A stretch of DNA of 32,426 nt from JAZDFP01 sp043801445 (GTDB lineage: Bacteria; Planctomycetota; MHYJ01; JACQXL01), in the NCBI GenBank assembly GCA_043801445.1, contig JAZDMB010000050.1:1-32426 (forward strand), read 5' to 3'. The position numbers and the translations under genes are program-made. This document shows positions 8,721 through 15,560 of the stretch, one piece after another; the stretch's first letter is position 1; every line of letters begins with the position of its first letter. The notes below the pieces were generated by a model that was not told where the DNA came from, made no database searches, and saw only the letters and a list, made by a program, of their open reading frames with translations.

Positions 8721-10088
8721 TCAAGAAAAATCCTTAATCAAATCCAATATTTTCGGCATATATAACGTGGCAAAGGTTGTTCCTACAACCAGCGCTGTAA
8801 GTATAAATGCCTTGCCGATATCCTGCGCCTTAAGAGTTCCAACCAATACCGGCTGTCGGGAAAGATAGGCGCTGGCTGCATAGAATTCTTCACCTATTAA
8901 CGTATAATCGCAGGTTGTTATAAAGAAAGGTAATTGATCCATCGAATCGCTTCCTGCAATCTGAATAGCGCCTGTGGCTGAACCGCACTCTGTCAGCAGT
9001 AATGCTTCGGCCATATAAGCGCCCATAAAGAAATTAGCCGCCGGTTTTTCTCGCATCATCATTCCGTTAACTGTGGCGGTATAAGCAAACTGGTCAGCCG
9101 TCACATAAAAATTACTGTCTTCTTTATAGGCATCAGGGCGACCGGCTTTAGTGTATGCTTCTTTGACGATTTCCTGGCAGACGGTCATTACAATAGGGTC
9201 ACGATGCGGAATTTTAATCTGTGAATCATACTGGGCAACTTTTTCTGATATTTTACCAAGAACTACCGTTGCGCAAATGGTTGAAATACTATCCATCGGA
9301 TCGATACCTGTCAGGAAAAACACCGATTTCCCCATTTCCGTAGCCCGCCCGACTGCTTCTTCAACTGCATCCAGACCGGTAATCCGACGCAGGAATAAAT
9401 TCTGGTTCTTTTTGGCATGGCTGATAAACCATAACACTAACCCGCAAAAGAATATCATTACCATAAAATTATTGAGTCGCGAGAAATTAAACCAATTATT
9501 CTTAGCATGCCCGCCAATTACAGGGGTCATTGCCACAACTTCATTATTATATAAAACCCCTACTTTAAAATAATAAACCGCTTCTTCAATCAGTGTTTCA
9601 TCTTGATTGAATATCTCTGTCACTTTTTGAAGAGCAGCCTTTTTGATTTCCAATTCCCCATAATCCTTATTATCCTTCTTTGCCTGTTCAATCGCATTGT
9701 TGACCGCACCCAATTTTTTCTTTAGTTTATTAAACTCATCCGAAGGATTAATCTCTATATAATGATATCCTTCTTTTTTACCGCTCACCCAGAAAGGCCA
9801 TTCCTTGTCCGATTTCCATTTTTGCGTGGAAGGGAAACGGCATAACTCGGTATCAAACGGACCTTCTGCATTCTTACCAATGTAAATCACATATAAAATA
9901 CTGTTATTTTCGCCGCTTATTGCCTTCCAACTAAGAGAAATGTTGCCGTTGCTATCGTCAGGTGTATCAAAAACCTTAAATTCGGTGGGATAAGAAACAT
10001 CGGTTGGAGAAACCGGTGTCTCTGCGGAAACAGAACAAACCGGGAATATAAGAAAGAATATAAGTACTAAAAAAATCATTAGTGGCAT
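8721..10088 (-). CDS. Cassette protein A1: DUF6754-like protein, first gene of the operon
   Basis: The 455-residue protein starts with a clear signal sequence (hydrophobic core 4-17, likely cleavage after VSA at 20-22). A fibronectin-III-like segment follows (35-110, EFKVFDTPDDSNGNISLSW). Residues about 113-160 form a charged, probably coiled-coil insert (NKLKKKLGAVNNAIEQAKKD) that A2 lacks. Next come a helix (205-223), the conserved domain (230-425: GLDAVEEAVGRATEMGK, QIAGSD, QLPFFITTCDYTLIGEEFYA) and a C-terminal helix (427-444). The domain resembles proteins labelled DUF6754, from memory. It heads the nine-gene minus-strand operon and is divergent from arcC across 177 bp. A weak TTGACA and an AT-rich TATATA lie just before the start, but their spacing is poor. 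Confidence 0.87.
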   Translation of the reverse strand: MPLMIFLVLIFFLIFPVCSVSAETPVSPTDVSYPTEFKVFDTPDDSNGNISLSWKAISGENNSILYVIYIGKNAEGPFDTELCRFPSTQKWKSDKEWPFWVSGKKEGYHYIEINPSDEFNKLKKKLGAVNNAIEQAKKDNKDYGELEIKKAALQKVTEIFNQDETLIEEAVYYFKVGVLYNNEVVAMTPVIGGHAKNNWFNFSRLNNFMVMIFFCGLVLWFISHAKKNQNLFLRRITGLDAVEEAVGRATEMGKSVFFLTGIDPMDSISTICATVVLGKISEKVAQYDSQIKIPHRDPIVMTVCQEIVKEAYTKAGRPDAYKEDSNFYVTADQFAYTATVNGMMMREKPAANFFMGAYMAEALLLTECGSATGAIQIAGSDSMDQLPFFITTCDYTLIGEEFYAASAYLSRQPVLVGTLKAQDIGKAFILTALVVGTTFATLYMPKILDLIKDFS

Positions 10089-10206
10089 TTTCTATATATA
10101 CCACGAATTGTCAAGCAAAAAACAATAATTTTCTTTACAATAACCTTCTGCTGATATATTTAAAGAAGATTCTGAATTTAAATCATGGAAATAATATCTT
10201 AATCTG

Positions 10207-10265
10207 TTTACTCGCAGTTTGAAGAATGAATTACTGCGAGTTATCCCGATTATCTGGAGTAATCT
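10207..10265 (+). promoter_or_regulatory. Inverted repeat and ribosome site in the arcC leader
   Basis: A perfect 9-bp inverted repeat, ACTCGCAGT / ACTGCGAGT, spans 10210-10241 with a 14-nt loop. It ends 15 nt before GGAG at 10256-10259. GGAG lies 6 nt before the GTG start of arcC. The repeat could be an operator or an mRNA hairpin; there is no direct evidence for either. A possible plus-strand promoter upstream is TTTACA near 10133 with TATTTA 17 nt later (weak). Confidence 0.4.
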
Positions 10266-11261
10266 GTGGCTATGAAGAAATTAGCCGTTATTGCGTTAGG
10301 TGGCAATGCCCTATTGAAAAAGGACGAAAAAGGCACAATTCATGACTTGGAAACAAATGCCGCTGAAACCTTCAATTATCTGCTGCCTCTCATCAAAAGC
10401 GACTGGCAGATGGTTATTACCCACGGTAATGGTCCGCAAGTAGGCAATACCCTGATACAACACGAATCAGCCGCCGATATCGTTCCGTCAATGCCTCTGG
10501 ATGTCTGCGTATCCGAAACGCAAGGCAGCATCGGCTACATCTTGCAACAGGCAATTCTTAATGAACTCAGAAAAAATAATATACAACGTTATGTCGTGAC
10601 AATGGTTACCCAGGTAGTGGTGGACAGTAAAGACAAGGCATTCTCCATCCCGACTAAACCGGTCGGACCTTTTTACACCAAAGAAAAAGCCGAGATATTG
10701 CAGAAGGAAAAGAAATGGGTGATGTTTGAAGACAGCGGCCGTGGTTTTAGACGTGTCGTGCCTTCGCCCACCCCGGTCAAGATTATCCAGCGCATAATGA
10801 TTAAGGAATTAGCCCAAAGCGGTCATATTGTTATTGCCGTAGGCGGCGGCGGTATCCCTATCTACAAAAAAGATAACAACGACTACGAAGGCATTGAAGC
10901 CGTGATTGACAAAGACCTGGCTTCCAGCATCCTGGCTGCGGAAATAAAGGCCGGGCTGTTTATTATCCTGACCACCGTACCCAAGGTCTATATTAACTTT
11001 GGCAAACCTAATCAACAGGGAATTCTCAGGATGAACGTCTCTCAGGCAAAAAATTACCTGCAGGAAAACCAATTTGGCACCGGCAGTATGAAACCCAAGA
11101 TAGAAGCCGCCATAAATTATCTCTCTAAGGTTGACGGCAAAGTTATCATAACATCAACTGAATATCTCGCTGAAGCTATGGAACAACGCGCCGGGACAAC
11201 CATCGTTTCAGATATTAAGAAAACCGAAGATGAAGGAAACCTTTTACTTGATTTCTCTTGA
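10266..11261 (+). CDS. arcC: Carbamate kinase
   Basis: The 331-residue protein belongs to the amino acid kinase fold: AVIALGGNALL at the N-terminus, ITHGNGPQVGN (substrate/phosphate loop), VAVGGGGIPI, and VIDKDLASSILAAEI (nucleotide end), then GSMKPKIEAAI. It makes ATP from carbamoyl phosphate, or the reverse. Length is normal for the family (~310-330). The GTG at 10266 is favoured because GGAG sits 6 nt upstream; the ATG at 10272 would be 12 nt away. The GTG itself lies in the dispersed ATCTGTGGCTA motif. The argF gene follows in the same direction after 107 bp. No arginine deiminase gene is in the window, so the pathway direction is open. Confidence 0.95.
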   Translation: MAMKKLAVIALGGNALLKKDEKGTIHDLETNAAETFNYLLPLIKSDWQMVITHGNGPQVGNTLIQHESAADIVPSMPLDVCVSETQGSIGYILQQAILNELRKNNIQRYVVTMVTQVVVDSKDKAFSIPTKPVGPFYTKEKAEILQKEKKWVMFEDSGRGFRRVVPSPTPVKIIQRIMIKELAQSGHIVIAVGGGGIPIYKKDNNDYEGIEAVIDKDLASSILAAEIKAGLFIILTTVPKVYINFGKPNQQGILRMNVSQAKNYLQENQFGTGSMKPKIEAAINYLSKVDGKVIITSTEYLAEAMEQRAGTTIVSDIKKTEDEGNLLLDFS

Positions 11262-11346
11262 GTTCATTAGTTCGCAAGTTTATTAGTTCACGAATAACTT
11301 ATGAGCTTGTGAACTCGAGAACTTATAAACTCATGAACTTTTTTCT
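11261..11346. terminator. Long imperfect inverted repeat with T-run after arcC (AGTTCAT type)
   Basis: Arms of about 35 nt, the left beginning AGTTCATTAGTTCGCAAG and the right ending ATAAACTCATGAACTT, flank a short centre near 11300. AGTTC recurs with 9-10 nt spacing. Six to seven T residues follow (11339-11345), so it could act as a terminator or attenuator between arcC and argF. It has the same architecture as the other period-arm palindromes of the window. Confidence 0.55.
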
Positions 11347-11368
11347 GTAGCTATGAAAGGAGTATTGT

Positions 11369-12340
11369 ATGCCGAATAAATCCAATAAGGTCAATCTCAA
11401 AGGAAGAAGCCTGTTATCCATCAACGACCTCTCTCCGGAAGAAATCCAATATATCTTGAAAACAACCGGGGCTCTTAAAAAGAAAAAGAATTCTACAGAA
11501 CTAAAAGGCAAGACATTAGGAATGATTTTCCAGAAACCTTCCACACGCACCAGAGTTTCTTTTGAAGTGGCAATGTATCAATTAGGCGGACACGCTCTAT
11601 ATCTCAGCGCCAATGAATTACAGCTAAAACGCGGTGAAACGGTTGCCGATACAGCCCGGGTCCTTTCCCGTTATGTTGATGGTATCGTTGCCAGAGTATT
11701 CTCTCATAACGACGTCGTAGACCTCTCCAAATATGCCACCGTTCCCGTCATTAATGCCCTATCCGATTATGAACACCCCTGCCAGGCATTAGCCGATATC
11801 TTCACGATATTGGAACATAAAAAGACTATAAGAAATCTTAAAATAGTCTATATCGGCGATGGTAATAACGTGGCTCATTCTCTGGTATTAGCAGTTGTAA
11901 AATCAGGCGGTTACATAGAAGTAGCAACGCCCAAAGGTTACGAAATGAATCCGGAACTGATTAAGCTTGCAAATCAAATCGCCAATAAAACCGGCGGTAA
12001 ACCTGCCCGACCTGACGTCCGGTCAGGCGGGTTAGTAACCTCAAACAATCCTATTTCAACCGTAACAGGCGCCGATGTCATTTATACCGATGTCTGGACC
12101 AGTATGGGGCAGGAAGAAGAACACAAGAAACGACTTGAGGCATTCAAGGGTTATCAACTGAATTCGGAACTCATCAGTCATGCAAAAAAAGATGTGATTA
12201 TAATGCACTGCCTGCCGGCGCATCGGGGCGAAGAAATCACCAATGAAGTCGTTGATAGCCCTAACTCGGTTGTCTTGGACCAGGCAGAAAACCGGCTCCA
12301 CGTCCAGAAAGCGATTTTAATGCTAACAATGGAAAAATAA
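11369..12340 (+). CDS. argF: Ornithine carbamoyltransferase with a palindromic-repeat insert
   Basis: The 323-residue enzyme converts carbamoyl phosphate and ornithine to citrulline, or the reverse in catabolism. All key motifs are present: STRTR at 58-62 (carbamoyl phosphate), HPCQ at 136-139, IGDGNNVAHS at 162-171, DVWTSMGQ at 241-248 and MHCLPAHRGEEI at 279-290. AAAGGAG ends 6 nt before the ATG. Between TGG and SNNP (about residues 211-222) there are roughly ten extra residues, KPARPDVRSGG, encoded by a copy of the dispersed GC-rich element A. In the family this surface segment goes straight into the GADVIYTD strand. Pairing with arcC suits either arginine synthesis or energy from citrulline. 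Confidence 0.95.
   Translation: MPNKSNKVNLKGRSLLSINDLSPEEIQYILKTTGALKKKKNSTELKGKTLGMIFQKPSTRTRVSFEVAMYQLGGHALYLSANELQLKRGETVADTARVLSRYVDGIVARVFSHNDVVDLSKYATVPVINALSDYEHPCQALADIFTILEHKKTIRNLKIVYIGDGNNVAHSLVLAVVKSGGYIEVATPKGYEMNPELIKLANQIANKTGGKPARPDVRSGGLVTSNNPISTVTGADVIYTDVWTSMGQEEEHKKRLEAFKGYQLNSELISHAKKDVIIMHCLPAHRGEEITNEVVDSPNSVVLDQAENRLHVQKAILMLTMEK
12001..12031 (+). repeat. Element A, in frame in argF
   Basis: An imperfect palindrome from ACCTGCCCGACC to GGTCAGGCGGG. Close copies lie at 14184-14211, 14286-14314, 15581-15608, 20479-20500 and 21467-21496. Here it reads PARPDVRSGG inside a conserved enzyme. Confidence 0.85.
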
Positions 12341-12341
12341 G

Positions 12342-12400
12342 GCAACCACAGATGGACACAGATAAACGCGGATAATAGCCACAGATTACACAGATTATTT
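12342..12400. repeat. CACAGATTA-type repeat arm
   Basis: The segment carries CCACAGATGGACACAGATA and CCACAGATTACACAGATTA with a 9-10 nt period. The complementary arm (TAATCTGTGTAATCTGTGG type) lies at 12926-12943, on the other side of the WapI-like gene, as if that gene sat between paired arms. Confidence 0.7.
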
Positions 12401-12405
12401 TTGAT

Positions 12406-12831
12406 ATGGAACATCTTATAGAACCTGATTTTACATTACATACATTCAAAATGTGGGTGCATGACAGAGGAGATAATTTGGATTCAAACTGGATTATTGT
12501 AACCGCTGAATGCAGTGCATCAGGCGCTATAGTTCGAGTTGAGAATAGATCTATTATTGAACTTTTTGATATAGAGAAATGGATGAAAGATATGAAACAA
12601 ATGCATCAAACACTAAAAGGAGAAGCTATTCTGAGTCCTTGTGAGCCAGAAGTATATGCTAAGTTAACTATGAAAAATCATGGGCTTATGGATTTTGAAG
12701 TTGAAATTACACCAGACAATCTGTATCAAATGCATAAATTTATATTTGAACTAAATCAATCTTATCTCCCATCAGCAATTAGTGATTTAGATAAGATTTT
12801 GAAGAAATATCCTATTGTTGGAAAACATTAA
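12406..12831 (+). CDS. WapI-like small protein (possible immunity protein)
   Basis: The 141-residue acidic protein has LDSNWIIVTAECSASGAIVRV, then LFDIEKWMKDM, a central SPCEPEVYAKLTMK and a final VEITPDNLYQMHKFIFELNQ. This pattern of a DSNWL-type strand, a short E-x2-x-WL helix and a concluding strand/helix resembles the WapI family of contact-dependent inhibition immunity proteins, from memory. There is no toxin gene next to it. It is clearly richer in A+T than the flanking argF and OYE genes and is flanked on both sides by CACAGATTA repeats, which suggests separate acquisition. It has no strong ribosome site. It could equally be a free-standing family member with another role. Confidence 0.6.
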   Translation: MEHLIEPDFTLHTFKMWVHDRGDNLDSNWIIVTAECSASGAIVRVENRSIIELFDIEKWMKDMKQMHQTLKGEAILSPCEPEVYAKLTMKNHGLMDFEVEITPDNLYQMHKFIFELNQSYLPSAISDLDKILKKYPIVGKH

Positions 12832-12832
12832 T

Positions 12833-12946
12833 TTAATTTGTGTGAATCTGTGGTTAATAAATATTTAATTATTCGTGTGATTCGTTATATTCGTGTAATT
12901 CGTGTTCGTATTAATTTGTATTTAATCTGTGTAATCTGTGGCTAAA
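12833..12946. repeat. ATCTGTG and ATTCGTG repeat arms upstream of the OYE gene
   Basis: TGTGTGAATCTGTGGTTA at 12838-12855 is followed by a run of ATTCGTG repeats (12870-12907) and by TAATCTGTGTAATCTGTGGC at 12925-12944. Two repeat families are therefore mixed in one spacer, and the last arm ends 5 nt before the OYE start. Confidence 0.7.
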
Positions 12947-12948
12947 TT

Positions 12949-14256
12949 ATGTCTATAATCTTTGAACCAAAACGAATCGGTCAACTTGAAGTCAAAAACC
13001 GTCTGATGCGTTCTGCCACGGCTGAACGACTGGTTGACAAAAACGGTGCGGTTACGGATGATTTGGTGTCTTACTATAAAGTCTTAGCCGCCGGTGATGT
13101 CGGCACGATTGTTACCGGCTATACTGCGGTTGACCCGCGCGGACGCTCCGGCTGGCAGATGATGGCGATTGACAATAATAACCTCATCAAGGGCTTACAG
13201 CAACTCACCAAAACCGTTCATAAATACGATACCAGGATACTGGTCCAGTTAAACCATTGCGGACGCTATTCTGCCGGTGCCTTGATTGGCACAAATCCTT
13301 TAGCGGTCTCGGTTGAACCTGTCCCGAATGAGGCAACCCAAGAAAAACTGCTTCGGGATCCCGATGCCAAACCCAAAGGGGCTACTTCTTTCGGGAAAGA
13401 CAATAAAGGAGAATATCCGCCTAAGGAAGCAACTGATAAGGAAATCAAAGAGGTTATCAAATCATTCGTAGATGCGGCGTATCGGGCTCGTGAATCGGGC
13501 TTTGACGGCGTTCAGATTCATTCCGCACACGGTTATCTTGTTTCTCAATTCCTTTCCCCGCGCACTAATAAAAGGACTGACGACTGGGGTGGTTCTATTG
13601 GAAACCGTTCCAGATTCCTGATGGAAATCATCAGGCAAATCCGACAGCGATTAGGAAACGATTTCCCGGTCTGGCTCAAAATAAATTGCGAGGACTTTTT
13701 AGAGCCAGTTAGAGCGGAGCGAGTTACGACCAACGGGAGTCCCGCAGGGACTGGCTCTTATCCCGACTACTCGTCGGGAATGGAAGAAGGTCTTACGCTT
13801 GATGATAGTATTCAGGTTATAAAATATCTTATTTCTAACTCTGCCAAACCAGACGCATTGGAAATCAGCGGCGGAGTCGGCTTTGACAGAGTCATCAGAA
13901 AAAATATTTTATCGCCGAAAGAAGAGGCATACTTCCTGCCACAAGCCGAGGTATTTCGAAAAACCTATGCAGATTTACCGCTGATTCTGGTGGGCGGAAT
14001 CAGGAGCCGTGAGATAATAGAAAAAGTATTAGGCGAAAAGAAAATAGATTTGGTAGCAATGAGCAGACCCTTTATTCGGGACCCTAATTTTCCATCACAC
14101 CTGAAAAAAGGCGAAAAGAAATCCACCTGTATATCCTGCAATCTCTGCTTGGGGATGAAAAGAGAACCGATTAAATGCAGGGCACCTGCCCGACTGGCAC
14201 GGTCAGGCGGGGATGATAAACTTATCCTAAATCGGAATCTGTCAAATCAAATATAA
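12949..14256 (+). CDS. Old-yellow-enzyme-type NADH:flavin oxidoreductase with three repeat-encoded inserts
   Basis: The 435-residue TIM-barrel flavoprotein has IFEPKRIGQLEVKNRLMRSA at the start, LVQLNHCGR at 98-106 and the family signature HSAHGYLVSQFLSPRTNKR at 191-209, followed by DDWGGSIGNRSRF. LVGGIRS is at 347-353 and a cysteine cluster CISCNLC at 394-400. Typical relatives are about 360-375 residues. The excess is explained by three inserts: residues 124-149 (element B), 251-278 (element C) and 411-421 (element A near the C-terminus). The last ~14 residues after element A are also unlike the family and may be read-on into former spacer. No ribosome site is clear. The electron acceptor substrate cannot be told. 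Confidence 0.9.
   Translation: MSIIFEPKRIGQLEVKNRLMRSATAERLVDKNGAVTDDLVSYYKVLAAGDVGTIVTGYTAVDPRGRSGWQMMAIDNNNLIKGLQQLTKTVHKYDTRILVQLNHCGRYSAGALIGTNPLAVSVEPVPNEATQEKLLRDPDAKPKGATSFGKDNKGEYPPKEATDKEIKEVIKSFVDAAYRARESGFDGVQIHSAHGYLVSQFLSPRTNKRTDDWGGSIGNRSRFLMEIIRQIRQRLGNDFPVWLKINCEDFLEPVRAERVTTNGSPAGTGSYPDYSSGMEEGLTLDDSIQVIKYLISNSAKPDALEISGGVGFDRVIRKNILSPKEEAYFLPQAEVFRKTYADLPLILVGGIRSREIIEKVLGEKKIDLVAMSRPFIRDPNFPSHLKKGEKKSTCISCNLCLGMKREPIKCRAPARLARSGGDDKLILNRNLSNQI
13322..13396 (+). repeat. Element B, in frame in the OYE gene
   Basis: 75 bp beginning TCCCGAATGA, with the central perfect palindrome TCGGGATCCCGA and ending TTTCGGGA. It encodes VPNEATQ, LLRDPDA and TSFGK. The second coding copy, in the acsC-like gene (21679-21753), has the same length and the same reading frame. 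A third copy is intergenic (30930-31001). Confidence 0.88.
13701..13779 (+). repeat. Element C, in frame in the OYE gene
   Basis: AGAGCCAGT (13701-13709) pairs perfectly with ACTGGCTCT (13750-13758), and a second hairpin, TCCCGA / TCGGGA, spans 13761-13779. It encodes about 28 extra residues between NCEDF and EEGLTLDD, where family members go directly from one to the other. I saw no second copy in the window. Confidence 0.7.
14184..14211 (+). repeat. Element A, in frame at the 3' end of the OYE gene
   Basis: ACCTGCCCGACTGGCACGG then TCAGGCGGG, reading PARLARSGG just after the cysteine cluster and PIKC. It is the same element and in the same frame as the argF copy. Confidence 0.82.
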
Positions 14257-14264
14257 TAATGGGA

Positions 14265-14332
14265 CGCAGATAAACGCAGAGCCCTACCTGCCCGAATGGC
14301 ACCGGTCAGGCGGGCGGGCTACACAGATTAAT
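14265..14332. repeat. Element A nested inside a CACAGATTA-type repeat
   Basis: A degenerate arm (GACGCAGATAAACGCAGAG) is followed by element A (ACCTGCCCGAATGGCACC, GGTCAGGCGGG at 14286-14314) and then by CTACACAGATTAATA. Outside the GC-rich block the sequence reads like one interrupted repeat, so element A entered a pre-existing repeat. Confidence 0.7.
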
Positions 14333-14469
14333 ATTTATAAGGAATCCATAAGACAGGAATTATAATCTTGGTTTCATGGTCTCCTTAGAGCCTACTGCCT
14401 CCCGTAAGGGATAGAAATTATCTGCGAAAATCAGTGTCCTATTGACTGAAAGTTTTTGGCAAAACTCAT

Positions 14470-14588
14470 TATAGCAGTTGTTAATGAAAATCTAACATAA
14501 ATCCCCCTATTCCCCCCTTTATTAAAGGGGGATTAAGGGGGATTTTTTAACAGTCTCAATGTTAGAAAATCAATAAGAACTGCTATAA
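14470..14588. repeat. 119-bp MITE-like palindrome
   Basis: The ends TTATAGCAGTT (14470-14480) and AACTGCTATAA (14578-14588) are perfect complements. Inside, CTAACAT (14492-14498) pairs with ATGTTAG, and the centre ATCCCCCTATTCCCCCCTTT pairs with AAAGGGGGATTAAGGGGGAT. No gene is inside. The central block recurs in part at 1474-1508 and 31026-31070. The form suggests a small non-autonomous element or a long hairpin RNA. Confidence 0.75.
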
Positions 14589-14707
14589 ATGGTATCTTCT
14601 GGCATAGATTAATCCAAAATAACCATTTTTAGGGACAAAATTAAGAAAAACTGCTTAAAATTCATAGCATTTTATCCTTTCCTTAACTAAAAAGACTGGC
14701 GCTTATT

Positions 14708-15037
14708 ACCCCCGACCGTTGCGGGGACTACCCGGAACACAAGGCAGAACTACCCGGACCAGTTCCCGGAACTACCCGGACCACATCAGGGAACTACCGG
14801 CTTGTGTTGGGGGAACTACCCGGAACACACGGTAGAACTACCCGGACCAGTTCCCGGAACTACCCCCGACCGTTGCGGGTATTACCCGTGCCAGTTGCGG
14901 GGGTTACCCGGAACCGTTGCGGGGACTACATGGACCACATCAGGGAACTACCCGCCTGTGTTGGGGGAACTACCCGGAACACAGGCCAGAACTACCCGGA
15001 ACCGTTCCCGGAACTACCCCCGACCGTCGCGGGTAGT
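14708..15037. repeat. Tandem array, 15 units of 22 bp
   Basis: Fifteen contiguous 22-bp units with the core ACCCGGAACC...CGGAACT fill the interval exactly, with no spacers. There is a higher-order order: units 4-8 correspond to units 11-15 (for example GGACCACATCAGGGAACT, then the TGTGTTGGGGG unit, then the GGAACACA unit), a period of seven units. Frames across it stay open only because of the low-complexity content. I do not consider it coding. Confidence 0.85.
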
Positions 15038-15059
15038 ATGGGTGGGGGTATAGCCACCC

Positions 15060-15125
15060 CCCCAAAGAACACCCTCTCCTTAACCTTCTCCCCTTGAGGA
15101 AGAAGGAAATGGTGAGGGGGATTTG
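15060..15125. repeat. C-rich/G-rich palindrome between the tandem arrays
   Basis: ACCCTCTCCTTAACCTTCTC (15070-15089) pairs imperfectly with GAAGAAGGAAATGGTGAGGG. It is followed by GCTATAAGTTGTTACAATTA. It resembles the other C-rich palindromes but is a separate family. No gene is visible. Confidence 0.5.
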
Positions 15126-15178
15126 CTATAAGTTGTTACAATTACAGTTATTATACAAATTGTCCGGTGCCTGAAACA

Positions 15179-15493
15179 AACCATTCGTTGCTCTCTACGA
15201 GCGACTCATTGCCCTCTATGAATCGTTCATTGCCTTCCGTGAGTCGTTCATTGCCTTCCGTGAACCGTTCATTGGCTTCAGTGAATCGTTCATTGGTTTC
15301 AGTGAACCACTCATTGGCTTCAGTGAACCATTCATTGGCACCAGTGAACCATTCATTGGCACCAGTGAATCACTCATTGGCACCAGTGAACCGTTCATTG
15401 GCTTCAGTGAACCGTTCATTGACACCAGTGAACCATTCAGTCCTTGGAGCGAACTGTTCATTCCTTGGAATGAACCACTTATTCCCAAGATAT
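15179..15493. repeat. Tandem array, 15 units of 21 bp
   Basis: Fifteen contiguous units with the core AACC(A/G)TTCATTGGC then T/A-variable and CAGTG. The middle units are most alike and the ends are more diverged. Because 21 is a multiple of three, both strands stay open for over 100 codons (PVNHSLA-type heptads on the plus strand). There is no ribosome site and no recognisable protein, so I treat it as non-coding, with low certainty. A diverged single unit recurs near 15692-15712. Confidence 0.82.
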
Positions 15494-15560
15494 GGCGGGG
15501 CGGACTCACTTCTACGATGGGGTAGGGGCAAGGGATATACCTATTTGGGTAAAATGATTC

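Noticed and set aside
10089..10130. Promoter TTGACA/TATATA for the nine-gene operon
   Set aside because: The two boxes are only 8 bases apart and the second lies about 5 bases from the start codon, so the geometry does not fit a standard promoter.
14802..15097. Two overlapping open frames in the 22-bp array
   Set aside because: They only read through the tandem repeat in different frames. There is no ribosome site and no recognisable protein.
14708..15493. CRISPR array
   Set aside because: The repeats are contiguous 22-bp and 21-bp units with no unique spacers, and no cas gene is present.
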